Notes: a model not told the origin generated them from the letters alone. DNA of 64,000 nucleotides from Sinotaia quadrata (GCA_028829895.1 CM054182.1:57680879-57744878); one strand, 5' to 3'. Counted from the first letter of the stretch, positions 50,722 to 63,905 are shown. Numbers and translations: made by a program.

Positions 50722-51391
50722 TTGTATGGTGTGGACTCGTGACTGATAGCTAAAATGTTTGCAGTTTTCCCTACTCTGAGTTTTAATTTGTAATTATTAA
50801 AGTAAAGCACACTGTGTTTCAATACTGTTTGGTCTGAACATAGTTATACATTTCTATAATTATTTTGTTATTGAACTATGCAAATAGGAAAAATAATAAA
50901 CAGGAATTTCTGTACCACTGTAGTTAATACTTTGTATTTATTACTGTGGTGCAAGATTAAACCTGTAGTAACATGCAGTAACGCTCAGGAATCAAAACGT
51001 TTTTTAAGAAATCTTTTTTTAACGGCATAGAAGAGTTATGTGCCATTGATTTTGCTGTCAAACTGTATTAGGATTGTGTTTGGAAAAACCGGAGAGTCGT
51101 CAAGGGCAGACAAATCCAAAGATGGGATCGCTGACGAGCAGACCTCACGTGAGCCATCTCTGAGTCACAAAAATGTCATTGGTGTGACTTTGACTGTGAA
51201 ACGTGACATCACTAGACTGTCTTACAGACAAAATTTAATTCTTCTCCCGTTTGGATTTCAATGGCGATACTCATCCTTAAGTCCACTGTGTTGAAACACA
51301 GTGTGCTTTACTTTAATAATTACAAATTAAAACTCAGAGTAGGGAAAACTGCAAACATTTTAGCTATCAGTCACGAGTCCACACCATACAA
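50722..51391. mobile_element. non-autonomous element with perfect 101-bp terminal inverted repeats
   Basis: 50722-50822 and 51291-51391 are exact reverse complements over all 101 positions (outer ends TTGTATGGTGTGG / CCACACCATACAA, inner ends GTGTTTCAA / TTGAAACAC). The interior of about 470 bp has an 84-codon frame (51040-51294) without a known domain, so no transposase is evident. A clear target-site duplication is not seen (CTCAA on the left, ATCAA on the right). Likely a MITE or foldback element; an inverted duplication or assembly artefact is the alternative. Confidence 0.75.
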
Positions 51392-52456
51392 ATCAAAATC
51401 TAAACCAAAAACATACGCCGTCCGGATATGTTTTTAAAATTCCATTTCGAGATGTTAATTGTCATTGTCAAGTGTCAGTTCTTAGGATGAGATTGTTTAC
51501 AGAGTTACATCTGTACGTGTAAAGATTTGCTCGCCACGTTTTTAGTTTACTAGAATGAGGGGATGAAAAGCCAGGAGAGATGAAATTAAAGGGCATTAAC
51601 CATTTCTCTTCCAAAACGAGTATTATGTGACAGCTGCAAGGTATTGAGATTAACTGCATGTCTTCTAGACTATTCTTTAATGCGTTTGTATGCAGTGTTG
51701 TTTCATTCATTCAAAAATTACTAAATATTCTTTGCATTAAAATGTATGGGTGGGTGCGGAGGTGTTGATTTTTTCCGTTTTGATAAATTAACAGCCTATA
51801 GCACAACATTTAAGTTTTAGCTGCATTTCGTTCATTTTATAGTACATGATTGCATTTCCATTTCTTTTATAAATAAATGCAAACTTTATGATATCTCAGT
51901 AATGGTTGGTAAGTTATGGATGTATAAATATGCTTAGTGCTTGAACCTACAATCGGAAAGAATAAATTCGTACTTATTTCTTTCAATACGAATTATATTT
52001 ATATGTAGCGAAAATCCGACAAATGTCATATCAATAGACACGAAAAGACAATCTTCAAATGGAAATGTTCCTGAACCTGATAATGTACATAAAAGAAAAT
52101 CCAAACTAATATTGAAACTGATTTTATGCTGTCTTTTAAATGCAATTGTTTACTTTTGTTAATTGTGATTTGAATTCATTTTATTTCTTTATTTAGCATT
52201 TAAATATACAGTATGCTATTTTGTATAATTAATATAAACCGGTAAACGGGATAGAAATAAGCCAGTCTGCTTATTTTAAATTATGAATATTGCTAAGTTT
52301 TAATTACTCATTTTGGGGAAAAGAAAAGTGTATTACTTTGTCTATACCAGATGGCATGGTAATAGTGGTGTTGCATGCCACGTGATATGGCAACAGTAAT
52401 TCTGTATTTATTTTATATTTATCATCTTAATTATCTTTTTTTTTTATCTACAACAG
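51392..52456. other. anonymous non-coding DNA
   Basis: No gene or repeat recognised. Confidence 0.5.
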
Positions 52457-52707
52457 GATTCGTTATCAGGGCAGTCAATTTGCAAAAGAAAATAAGGTCA
52501 TTCTTACTCGGATGCGAACACTGCTAGCTTTAATTCCAATCAATCTGTGGCGTTGGCGTGGCACAAACACGGGCAAGCAACTAGTTAGGCATCCCCATAC
52601 GCTTGATTACATATAGAACCAGTTCACGCAAACCACCCTCCCCCATTTCCATTGCGCGACATTCTAGTCCATTTCCTCACCGGTGACGACCGAATCTAAC
52701 CACTTTG
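52457..52707 (+). other. speculative non-coding or 5' exon
   Basis: A T-rich tract ending CTACAACAG (to 52456) looks like a splice acceptor, and TTTG/GTGAGT at 52708 like a donor, framing a 251-bp unique, GC-richer block. All three frames have stops; the longest frame runs about 50 codons and stops near 52616. It could be an untranslated exon or chance. Confidence 0.18.
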
Positions 52708-52908
52708 GTGAGTGTCTTTCTGCCTCATTTAAGACGATTCCCTTCGAATGTTAGCATTTTCGAATTTCAGATCTTATGATTTAAAGTTAGCATTATTGTG
52801 CACACATCTTTCTGTAATTAATAATAAGTGAGTATCCCAACTTATTCGCATAATAGGTACACTTAAAGTGCGGAATACACTAACGCTAAATATTTAGTAA
52901 ACTTACAA

Positions 52909-52959
<51 letters not shown>

Positions 52960-54750
52960 AGAAAGATTTACATAGAACTATGAAATCACAAACTGTTGAA
53001 GTGACACAAGAAAGAATATAATAAATTACATTTGATAATGTCAAATGTGTTATAATTTATCACTAGTTTGCAAAATCATTCAGAAGAAATAAATATGCGT
53101 ATATATTTTCAATATGATAAGATATGGTCGTCACAAGGGAGCCTTTGAACGTGAACAACTAACTACCTTACGCAAAGTTTCACAACCAATAGAAACGTGC
53201 TCCTGCGTCATGTGAACTTGTGACCTTTATCTAGTCTAGCATTAGTACTGTTCGAGTATTCCAATACTCTTCTACCTTCTCTGATAGATATCGTAAATAT
53301 TTATCTTTCTAATAGCATTTTTTCATCACGTTAAAAAATAGTTTTTGTGGAATTTATTTTCAAAGTACATGACTCGAATGCCTTGAAAAACTAACTTCCA
53401 GTGTCTAATCTATCATTTATGTCAAATGTCCTGGACAGAGTTGTTTGTGTCAGAATAATCTTTTCAATGATTTTATCACCACTCTCATATCACGGAAACG
53501 TCCCATTGAAAAACTGTTAATGACATTCTCTCTGCTCTGAATGACTGAATATTTTAGTATTCGCATTGTTAGATTTTTCAAAAGCCGTTGACGATACTGG
53601 CCGTGAGCTGTTGCTCTATAATGTCCAGCATTGATTTTGGTATCCACGATTTTCCTTTATCTTAGTTCAAATCCTATCTGTCAAAAAGAAAACAAAATGT
53701 GTTATAAAAAAGGAAAGCACTCCAGCCCACATATAGTGTATTGTTATGGTTTCCACAGGGCTCTGTCGTCGGAACAGTTCTCTAATCCATTGGGATATGT
53801 TGCCATCTTCTGTCTCACTAACTGTATGTTGATGAGACTTATACAAGCCGCAATAATGGAATTGCTTCAGCCATCCAAAACACTGACACGTGCTTCTCAT
53901 GCTAAGTCTTTCATGATGAGTAACAATTACAAATGAATATGAAAAAATTCGTGTCAATATTCTTAATATTTAAAATAGTTTCTAAATCCTGACTTGTGCC
54001 AGAATCAATTAATATTGTTGGCACTCCCATTACGTTAATGAGAAATCTGTCGTTGTCGTGACCATTGTCTCTTCCACTTGTCACGTATTTATGCTTGTAA
54101 AGACATTTCAAAAAGCTCAAAATACAGATCACGTACTTATGCTTGTAAAGACTCTTCAAAAGGCTCAAAACACTGGTCTAGAATTAATCTCAGCTCCAAG
54201 AACTCGGCACGTCACTGCAGGGCCTCTGTAGTCTCGACTGGCTGCCCGTTCACAGTCCCCACTGGCTATCTGAGCACCGCACAATGCAGAATACAGCACA
54301 ATATTTATTATGTTTGTTATACTTCACTGTTTACTTTCAGCCCTAAATACCTGTCTCGGTTCACATGCGCAAATTTGCTGGCAGCTTGCTCTTCTCATCA
54401 AACACGCATTTTCACTTTCCGAGAGCAGCGTCATACGCTCATGCTTATCAGACTCTGGCTGGCTGGAATTCACTTTCTGTTAATCTGAATCACCCAAAAA
54501 AACCATAATCACATAGTTTCAAATTCAAGAATAGCCCTGTCGTTTAAGTGTGTTTGTATGTAACTGTAAATTTTAACATTAATTTTTATATATGTTTCTC
54601 TTTAGTAAATATAATTTTGCGTTTATATATAGTGTGTGTGGTATCATTTGTTTTTTCCTAGATTACATTTCGCTGACGTGTGTTTAATTAGAATGTATGT
54701 TTATATAAGGCGTGTAGAGCTAGGAAAATTAAACACTCTTTGTTAGGTCG

Positions 54751-54755
<5 letters not shown>
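52708..54755. other. anonymous non-coding DNA
   Basis: A (CA)n tract lies at 52912-52957 and a two-copy ~60-bp repeat (CACGTATTTATGCTTGTAAAG-like) at 54080-54180. No gene is supported. Confidence 0.5.
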
Positions 54756-54848
<93 letters not shown>

Positions 54849-54852
54849 TACA
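54756..54852. repeat. (CA)n microsatellite
   Basis: About 45 CA units with rare CATA interruptions, directly left of Rep-1 copy B. Confidence 0.95.
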
Positions 54853-54871
54853 CTCACTGTGAATAGCCAAA

Positions 54872-55400
54872 GCCACTTAATTAATGAATATTATTATTAA
54901 TTAATTAAATGTTCATAACTAATTACAAGTGATGAGAATCTTACTTTATGTTATTAATAATTCTCCAGCAGATACCAGTCGTCTCTATCACTTGGCAGAT
55001 ATGCGTGTGCTGTAAACGTGTTCCCTCTTCCACAACATTAAAGACAAATATTTACTGTTAAACAACATGAAAGACAAATATTTACTGTCAAACAACATGA
55101 AAGACAAATATTTACTGTCAAACAACATGAAAGACAAATATTTACTGTCAAACAACATGAAAGACAAATATTTACTGTCACACAATATTCCATAGGTGGA
55201 AAACGTCTTAGCAAAGATTTCTTGACATCAATATTTCCACGAAACCCTTTCGCATAATTTCTGTACAACGTCATCTTATATACTAAAATACAATTCAACA
55301 ACAGTGATAATACATATCACAGGATAGTTCTTATCAGAGAACAGAAATGGAGTTATTAGAGATAGCCATAATAGTTCTTTTACATAACCTGAATTAAGCA
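54872..55400 (+). mobile_element. Rep-1 interspersed repeat, copy B
   Basis: Begins GCCACTTAATTAATG and shares CATAACTAATTACAAGTGAT, TTAATAATTCTCCAGCAGA and ATCACAGGATAGTTCTTATC with copy A. It carries an internal 30-bp tandem array (55036-55190) where copies A and C have one unit. No coding capacity. Confidence 0.78.
55036..55190. repeat. 30-bp minisatellite, 5 copies, inside Rep-1
   Basis: AACAACATGAAAGACAAATA plus TTTACTGTCA repeats five times almost without change; the first unit has ATTAAAGAC and TGTTA variants that resemble the single-copy form in copy C. Confidence 0.93.
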
Positions 55401-55567
55401 CTTTCTTTCACAGGCTTTTGAAACAATGTCAATTGTCCACGTCAGTACGTCAACACGTGTCTCTCTCCATACACATTGAAAAAACTGGCGTGCTTTTATT
55501 CTTTCAAAGCCCACTTGGGATTCCTACAAGCAAAACAACATTTTTTTTTATATTTTAACAAATGGTC

Positions 55568-55685
55568 TTATTGTATTTTCGATATAATGTCCATGGCCCA
55601 TTGTATTTTTATATAATATCCGTGGCCCTATTGTAGTTTCGATATAATATCCGTGTTCTTATTGTATTGTTGATATATTTGGCCT
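55568..55685. repeat. 30-bp tandem repeat, about 4 copies
   Basis: ATTGTATTTTCGATATAATG and related units start at 55570, 55600, 55630 and 55661. Confidence 0.82.
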
Positions 55686-56814
55686 CATTATCAAAGCTCT
55701 ATTTTAGGCCACTCTGCAACACTTCGTGAATACATACATAAGAAAATAAGTCTAGTGTAGACATTACTCTATTGTCATTGGACGTCTCTTTAACCCTTTC
55801 GACTCTACTGACAGACTAGACCGCATCTGGCACTGATGCAGCCCTCCTTTTAAACTAATGGCCGGATACCGTCTCGACTGAGTAGCAGCAGCAACCGCCT
55901 GCATGCTTCAAAGTGCTCAAGGCATGAGATTATTTTCAAATCCGTCTAAGGTGAACCGTGGAAATGTATTACTTTATAGATGATGATTGATCTTATTATT
56001 ATATTTTATTCTTGAAACGCCGCGGAGAAGAAAACAAGAGACCCAAACGACAACCACCCCATCCCTTTTATGTCGGGTTGCAATAATAGACAAGGCAAAG
56101 ACATCACTTGACGGGACGTTAATCTTTGGCACACGGCCTCCTTAAATCGATTTTGTTTTTATAAGATGCAAACGAAGACCCTGTTGCAATTACGCTTTCA
56201 TGAAAATGTGAAAAACGGTAGTATTTGCTGGCTCTGATCCAAACAAAATTCCAAGGAGTGACACGGACAAGAACAACACTTGCTGGGCAGCTAACGAGAT
56301 TCACACAATTAAGTCCTGACGCCAATCTCGTAGCTCTAATTTCATTTTGGTGCAGTAACTCTCGCATAAGTCTAATGCTTCTTAAGCCAGCCTGCAGGCA
56401 AGGAAGTTTGAGAAAAATAAATGTCTTGAAAATTGTTTGCAAACAGCTTTTCTGATCGTCAAAGGGATTGAAATGCAGTAGCGAAATGTTGCTAAAGACT
56501 TACGTGACGTGTTTGGAATGAGTTCCACTAAGCCTTTTTGTGCGGATAACAATAAAAACGTCACTCGGCACATTTAACCTGTCACCGGCTTACTGTACGA
56601 ATGTCATGCTTATGATTGACATTTATGCCTGAGGAGAGTCCCGTACTGGGCTCACCTTTGCTGAGCTGACTTACCCTCGAAATAAGTGTATGCTACTTTG
56701 CTGTTCTAGCAATCGTCTGAGAGAATGATGCTTATAACCTACATGGGTCAGACATTTTCTTAGTAAAATAAACACCTGTTACAGTTAGTCAGAAGCTTAT
56801 ACCGTCTTAGCACA
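55686..56814. other. unique non-coding block
   Basis: 56100-56560 is complex, moderately GC sequence free of simple repeats, unlike most of the window. No coding or splice pattern is convincing. Confidence 0.45.
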
Positions 56815-56970
56815 AGCATTTACTGCAATTGGTCAGACGTTTCCCTGGCAACGAAAGTATTGCTGCCATTAGTTAGACGTTTTCCTGTCAAAGAAAGAAT
56901 TGCCGCCATTGGTCAGACGTTGCCTTGGCAAAGGAAGAATTGTTGCCATTGGTCAGACGATGCGCTAGAC
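56815..56970. repeat. 40-bp tandem repeat, 4 copies
   Basis: TGCCATTGGTCAGACGTT-type units at 56831, 56871, 56911 and 56951, with CCTGGCAAAGAAAGAATTG between. Confidence 0.9.
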
Positions 56971-59375
56971 GTGTCCAGCTGGTCGTGTGTGGTTGTCATG
57001 GTTGGACATTCCCATTTTTAACATAACCGGCTCTTACTATTAAACATGAATGCTAGACAAACACACAAGCCTAACAAGTGTTATCCAAACCATTGCAAAC
57101 CCATTGTTGTAGTCAGTAGCAATGTTTTATTGAAATCAAACCTTCGAGTGGGTAGCGTACACCTGTTTACCATCAGCACGACCAGGAATCTTTATATAGC
57201 TGCGTCAACAATTTCAGTCCATGTCACTTTAGGGAGATATAGGTATACAACTACGAAAATGAAATTAACCTTTGGGCCATGACCAGATGTCAATGGGGTT
57301 TCGTGTTAACTACTAAAGATGACTTCTTTAAAAAAACCTATTGAAGTAAAGTGCTTGGAGGGAATTCTATAATTAAATATCGCGTTCTCCATAAATTCAA
57401 AACTCGCTCTTGAAAATATTTCCATCTGTTACAAAAACACACGTAAATACTCACATTTATTTTAAACATTAGAAGTTTTGAACAAGTCGGAAAAAAAGAG
57501 AATTCAACATTTTAACAAAAACATTTACAATAAATTAATTCCAAACGCTCACTTTGTATATAACTCTTACACACATGCAAGGACATACAAATAAATAATT
57601 ATGGCAGCTATAGTTAAATTATCGGTTTGCCTTGATTATACTACACATCATTTGCTATCTTATGAGTCCCGTAAATGTTTCTCTCTTGAAACCCGATGTA
57701 ATAAAAGAGTAACATGTTGTGTTTCCAGGGTTTAATCTTCCTCCCTTTAAAGTTGATTAGGAAAGATAACTTATTTTATATATTAGTTTACTTTACACTC
57801 TTATTCTTTTATGATTTTTAAATACATAATATGGATCACAAGTTATATAACCTTTTCATAAATTTAAATTATAATACTTTAAATATTTTAGTAACTTATC
57901 AGATACAATCACTCCTGTATCTGAACAATTTTAGGTATAATTTATCTACTCTTCTTTATAGTAATGTAGCAAACAAAGTTTGGTATAATTTACCTGTACA
58001 CTTGCTGTAAGCATTACAAATACTGTATTCAAAGTGTGTCTCTTACTCTAATACACTCGAAGATGGAGATATAATTAAATAGGTATTTATTTTAATTTTC
58101 AGCCATTCCAAATCAATTACATCTTTTCGTTATTAACGCCATCGACGTTAAAACCACTTCCTGGTGGAATAAACGGTATGGTGGTTCCAGTAACTACAGG
58201 TAGCTTCAAGAGATTTCAGATCAGCTGCGCCCTCTGTTCCAGGACATAAGAATTTTTGAAAACTTTTCGGTGCTGAGATCTCACGGGGGGGGGGGGGGGC
58301 AGATATTTTTCTTTTAAAATCGTATATACCACAACATAAATCATTTGGCTGTTCACAATGCAACTGGTCTCGCTTTCATTACTTCCACACAGGAATATAC
58401 AGTTACACAGATCCGAAATTGAAAAAGGAATAATTGATGCATTCAACGGTTGGCCTTCGGAATATTCTATGACTTCTCGAGTTATGAAGGTGGTTTAAAC
58501 CAGAGTTCTTTTGCTTCTGTTCACGTTAGTAGCCAGTTATTCGGCAAGAAGTTGTAAACGTCTGATCGTAGTTATCACTAATTGTTCGCTGACAGTATCT
58601 ACTACCTATCACTACAAATCAGGAAATTGCAGGAAATATATCTTGATAAGAATTGTCACTAGTGCATGTCTACAATCACATGGTTTGCAACAATTCACAT
58701 TCTTATTAGATAATGGTCCAATACCCCTTCTAGGCACATTACACAACCGTTCCAGAATCTTCGATGTGCACTCAAAGCACACCATGGAGAATCATCCTGA
58801 ACTTCGTATACACCCTCAAGCCACATCATGAGGAGTGATCCAGAACCTTCGTGTGTGCTTCGTGAGTGTTCCCCAAAAATCTTTGTGAATTCTCGAGACC
58901 AAACTCAAACTTCAATTTCCATTGTATTGGCTCTCAAGTGAAATTCACAGAAATCAAATCACAGCTACACGTTTACTGATACGTTCGATGACAACGTTGT
59001 TCACACACACCAATGTGATCCGGAAGAGTACAGTGAGTCACTGCAGTCTGAAGCAGATAAAAGGTTACCAAAAATCAAAAACATCAAAGAGGCATGCTCC
59101 TTTCAAACGCTAATGATTACCTTTATGATCGGACTTGAGTTACTTCAAAAATCAAAGTGATTAGAATATATAACTTTCTTCAACAGGTAAGTTTTGGTCT
59201 CTCGCCAATTGGATGAATTGTTATAAGCAAATATAAGACTATTAGTCAGAAAACTACCTATCCTCTTCGAACTGGTTAGGATTGGATCAGCAAGTTCTAG
59301 CATATTCTTTATCTGAGTTGTTCTTTAACTCTGGTGCTTACAAAACTATCGTCATGCACAGTACCCGAGGGTCAT
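56971..59375. other. anonymous non-coding DNA
   Basis: Contains a 15-base poly-G run (58285-58299). Short frames at 58148-58831 have no recognisable domain. Confidence 0.45.
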
Positions 59376-59450
59376 TCGCGTTGACATTTAACAAATTATA
59401 TAACAATTAATTTTAGAAATAGGGGCGGCAAATTTACTCCACCACAGATA
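59376..59450 (+). mobile_element. Rep-2 interspersed repeat, copy 3
   Basis: GGGTCATTCGCGTTGACATT, TAACAA, then ATAGGGGCGGCAAATTTACT and CCACAGATAG, in the same order as the copies at 20083 and 23284. Confidence 0.6.
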
Positions 59451-61136
59451 GCTTAATTTTATCTGCTTGTGTGATGGAGAACAAATGAATCTGGGAGTCA
59501 CCTGTTGTGTTTTATCAGCATGGAAATCTTGCAAGTCACGGGACTTTGAATACACAGAGAGTCTGTGTCAGCTCTAACGCCAAATTCGGTCTTGAAACAG
59601 ATGATTCTTCTTTTGTATTTAAACAGGTATTCAGCAGTATTTTTCAGAAATTTTCATCCGAAAATGGATAATTACCAGCCCTTACATTGATGAGAGATGA
59701 TGACCCGTATTTATCGAAACCCGACCGGTAGTTTCAAAATTGCGTGATTGGCGTGCAGTGACCAACATGCAACACAATATGCTTTTGCTGTAAAATAATT
59801 TGGAGAAATTTACAACAGTACTGAATGTTTGTCAAGCAATTTCTCCCTGTGGATATAGTGCAACACTTATAAATATGTATCCTGACGTATTACTGGCACA
59901 ACTCTATATTCATGAAAACCTCTTGTGATATTTATCCAGGTAAGTGAATGTTATGATTTTATTTATTTACTTTCTATGATATCAATAGGTATTGATCATT
60001 ATTTTTCTAATAGTAAATTTACGTTCAGCTTTTTTTTCCTAAAATCAATTCTGACCGTACATTTCGTCTGCTTCTGAGTTGTTTACATTTTTCAGACAAG
60101 AGCTTGCCTTTTGTTCGTGACTGAATCTATAAACTTAGGCCGATTAAATATTTCTTAAATAGTAATTTAAATTAATTTGTATGTTTGGCATTTGTAATAC
60201 TTTGCTTTTTCAAAATTTATTTATAATTAGTGCCGCTTTTCATTTTTTTTGAGGGACGGCAAGATAACCTGATATGCAGCAAGTTAAAAACATTTATCGA
60301 AAATGAAAAATGGATTAGAATGTAAAAGTTAATAAAAAAACAAGGGCCGTAATTTGCCCTTCGGAATCACAATCCGTATTCTCTTTTCCTTTAGAGATTA
60401 TCCCCGAAATAAACACTAGCATTCTAGGTGGATCTAAAATATCAACAATTGTCAAGTTATGAAAACTGGCTTTGATGCATATAGTTAGCACCCATATCTG
60501 CAGTTCCTTTTATTGAACTAATATTGAAAATATTAAAACTAATGCATTATCCAGTTATTTGTAACGATTGTCTGTGGGAAGTAGCTTGGAGGTCGGATTA
60601 GCCACTATATTGATTCCTATCACTCAAGGTTTTGTGAGACAATTAACATTCAATACAGTATCAAATAAATTAGCTGACGATTTGGCTGGTATCTGTTGTC
60701 TAAAAGTAAGATGGCTATATTTCATTTAGTTTACAGGGTAGCCGGGACAGTTGATGGGTGTTAGGTATCATGCGTACATCAGGTTTCATTATTTTAAAAA
60801 TAAATAATCTAAAAGAACCTGCAGCAAAACACAAATGCAAACACGCACAACATGCATAGTAAACACAGGTTATTTTTAACAAATGCGTTTTATTTTTTAA
60901 AAATATTTCATCAAAAATAGTATTTTCATATTAAATAAACTGTGACACCTGTTTCTGAGACAGCGGGTGGTAAACACCCAAACGTGCAAGCTTGCAGACA
61001 GTTTCTCTGTACAGTGTTCGTCTAACAATCTCAAGACAAGAATGAGACTTTGGACGGACTGAAAAGCCAGGTCACCTCTTGACCTCTGAACTGAATGGAG
61101 ACAAAATTGCACAAAACTGCCACTTCAAATAGTAAT
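59451..61136. other. anonymous AT-rich DNA
   Basis: No gene or array recognised. Confidence 0.5.
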
Positions 61137-61182
61137 CACAGTCTACGTCATCACAGTCTACGTCATCACAGTCTACGTCATC
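61137..61182. repeat. 15-bp tandem repeat, 3 copies
   Basis: CACAGTCTACGTCAT three times without change. Confidence 0.9.
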
Positions 61183-61256
61183 TACATCTGAAGGACATAA
61201 TGACTGATATCACAGATTGTTCATTACCTTATGCAAATTAATAGTCATAAATGTGT

Positions 61257-61340
61257 GTAGATGCATACCTTTCTTAATGCAGTGTCTATAGAAAAATGAA
61301 GATGCATACCTTTCTTAATGCAGTGTCTATAGAAAAATGA
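61257..61340. repeat. 41-bp tandem duplication
   Basis: GATGCATACCTTTCTTAATG begins at 61260 and 61301; the two units are essentially identical. Confidence 0.92.
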
Positions 61341-61537
61341 GAGACGGAAATGATTGTAGAAGGAATTGGAAACCGAAAGTTGTGATTTAAAAATGAATAA
61401 AAGGACGTATATGGTAAAACAAAACAATTTCATTTTTACCTTACCTTAATTTACCTTACTATCAGGTATAGTCCTATATTATACAGTTAAGTGGTATATG
61501 TTACATTAAAACACTCTGGAGCCCATACCCACAAAAC

Positions 61538-61935
61538 AAAGAAAGAAATTAAGGATATGAGATAACGCTTAGACATACAATAAAGTTTGATAATGCATGG
61601 TGTCTAAATAAAGAAAGTAATTAAGGATATGTGATAACGCTTAGACATGCAATTAAGTTTGATAATGCATGGTGTCTAAATAAAGAAAGTAATTAAGGAT
61701 ATGTGATAACGCTTAGACATGCAATAAAGTTTGAAAATACATAGTTTCAAAATAAAGAAAGTAATTAAAGATATATGATAACGCTTAGACATGCAATAAA
61801 GTTTCATAATGCATGGTGTCTAAATAAAGAAAGTAATTAAGGATATGTGATAACGCTTAGACATGCAATAAAGTTTGAAAATACATAGTTTCAAACTAAA
61901 GTAAGGAATTAAGTACGCAAGTTTCCGTATGCTTA
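61538..61935. repeat. 72-bp minisatellite with two alternating unit types
   Basis: AAAGAAAGTAATTAAGGATA starts at about 61538, 61610, 61682, 61754 and 61826. Unit ends alternate between GATAATGCATGGTGTCTAAA and GAAAATACATAGTTTCAAAA. Decayed relatives continue to about 62230. Confidence 0.92.
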
Positions 61936-62589
61936 CAAAATAAATTTAAATTAAGGAATTAAAGACGTATAGTAACTTATTGTCATAAAAGAAAAAAAAA
62001 TATAAAATATATTTGAAATCTTGAATGATAACGTTTGGTCACTAAAAGAAATATTAAGGATATGTAAAACGCTTAGACACAAAACAAAAAACACTGAATA
62101 TGTAGATATTTCCCCAAACCATCAAATGCACAAGGAAATAAGGAATGTGCGACCCCTAAATCATATAACAAAGAAAATTCTTAGAAATACGTTATGGCCA
62201 CAAATGTCCATTAAACAAAGTAAGACACGGGAAATTGTTGACAACCAGTGTCTCTAAAATAGACAAGAAAATTCTAAATTTACTGGCCTAATGTCCACAA
62301 AATAATATACACAAAATATAATTACAGTAACGTATTTCATTTAAACAGATAAAGAAATAAAGAATATACGAACGCCCATCATTCAATTTGTAAGAGAGCA
62401 TATGATAAACTTATACAAATATAATAATTAAATAAATAATAATTCTACACCCACAATTAAATAAAGCATATAGAATATATCACATATATTAGATATTATT
62501 ATATAATTGCTAGAAAAATATTTTAAGAAATTTGGAGAGATTCTTATTCCACTTTGCATAATCCTAAAACTTCATCCACTCATATCTTT
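61936..62589. other. AT-rich DNA with decayed 72-bp repeat relatives
   Basis: ATTAAGGATATG and CGCTTAGACA recur to about 62100; nothing else is recognised. Confidence 0.5.
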
Positions 62590-62932
62590 ACAAGTAATCA
62601 TTATATCAGTGTGTAGACTGTAGAGAGATATATACATTTTACGTAATCATATTATCAGTCTGTAGAGAAATATATACATTACAAGTAATCATGTTATCAG
62701 TGTGTGGAGAAATTTATACTGTACATGTAATAATGCTATACAAAGTAATCGTAGAGAAATATATACATTACAAGTAATCATGTTATCAGTGTGTGGAGAA
62801 ATATATACATTACAAGTAATCATGTTATCAGTGTGTGGAGAAATATATACATTACAAGTAATCATGTTATCAATGTGTGGAGAAATATATACATTACAAG
62901 TAATCATGTTATCAGTGTGTGGAGACATCTAA
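62590..62932. repeat. 42-bp minisatellite, about 7 copies
   Basis: ATACATTACAAGTAATCATG plus TTATCAGTGTGTGGAGAAAT; regular 42-bp spacing from 62779 to 62905, less regular before that. Open on both strands as a by-product of the unit length. Confidence 0.93.
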
Positions 62933-63800
62933 TAAAATAGTCTCCCGACTTTACATAATGCACATCACAATTTTGGAAGCAAAAAATGACGTATATTGAC
63001 GATTCAAGTGATCCTGAGAATTCGTGGGGGAAAGGTCTAGTTTCATATGTTTACATATTTTACAACACTTATGATGTATGTGCACAGATTTATTAATGGA
63101 TCAAAATATATCTCCTAGTGGTCGTAATCAACATAAACATAATTAGTGGGGAACATCACCTTCCTTTTCAATGCACCAATGACCACCTTCAAAAGGTGCC
63201 GATTTGAAATGTACCTTTCACATATTTTACAATGTTCCCCAGAGAATTAAATCCATCGATAGTTTGGTTGGACAAAACTCGCACAATAGCTGCAGTGCCT
63301 CAGGGACTGTAACGAATCTTTACTATCCGAACGATACTTCTCTAATTGAGCCGAACCTAATATTTCATTAGACAAAATTAGGAATGTCCTTAAAATGTTC
63401 TGGCACTAAATTTAAGTAATTATCATTGAAAAAGTTCTCTCCTTTTTTCCCCTAGGGGGAATTGATGTTAGATGTAAATAATTGAATAGCACCGAAATAT
63501 TCTATTACTTTAAAGTAGTGCTTTGTTTATAATGTTGCTTTATAATCTTAAAAGTACATGAGGAAAGCACATATGGTAGTTAAAATATTTTTTTAAATCA
63601 CCCAATACGTTATTACTCCGCATATATCGGCCAGTCACATTAAATTAATAATTTTAGTAAATAAATGTGGAAATAAATAATTACTAATTTAATCAGATAA
63701 TGTTTCTTTTCAATTATATTTTTAGAAGGAAATCAAAACGTGACAATCATGAGAGAATGGTGTCGTACTTCAGTCCCAGTGAAATATTTCTCGAACAGTT
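62933..63800. other. anonymous AT-rich DNA
   Basis: No gene or repeat recognised. Confidence 0.5.
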
Positions 63801-63905
63801 CCTAGCGCAGTTATGCTATAAGTGACTACAAGTCTCTTGCGCAGTTATGCTATAAATGACTACATGTCTTTTAGCTAAGTTATGCTATAAATGACTTCAG
63901 GTCTC
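63801..63905. repeat. 34-bp tandem repeat, 3 copies
   Basis: GCAGTTATGCTATAAATGAC at 63807 and 63841, with a diverged copy from about 63876. Confidence 0.88.

Noticed and set aside
56119..56442. 107-codon minus frame
   Set aside because: No domain and an overlapping open frame on the other strand; chance is likely.
58285..58299. 15-base poly-G run
   Set aside because: Could form stacked G structures, but a single run without neighbours is weak and homopolymers are error-prone in assemblies.
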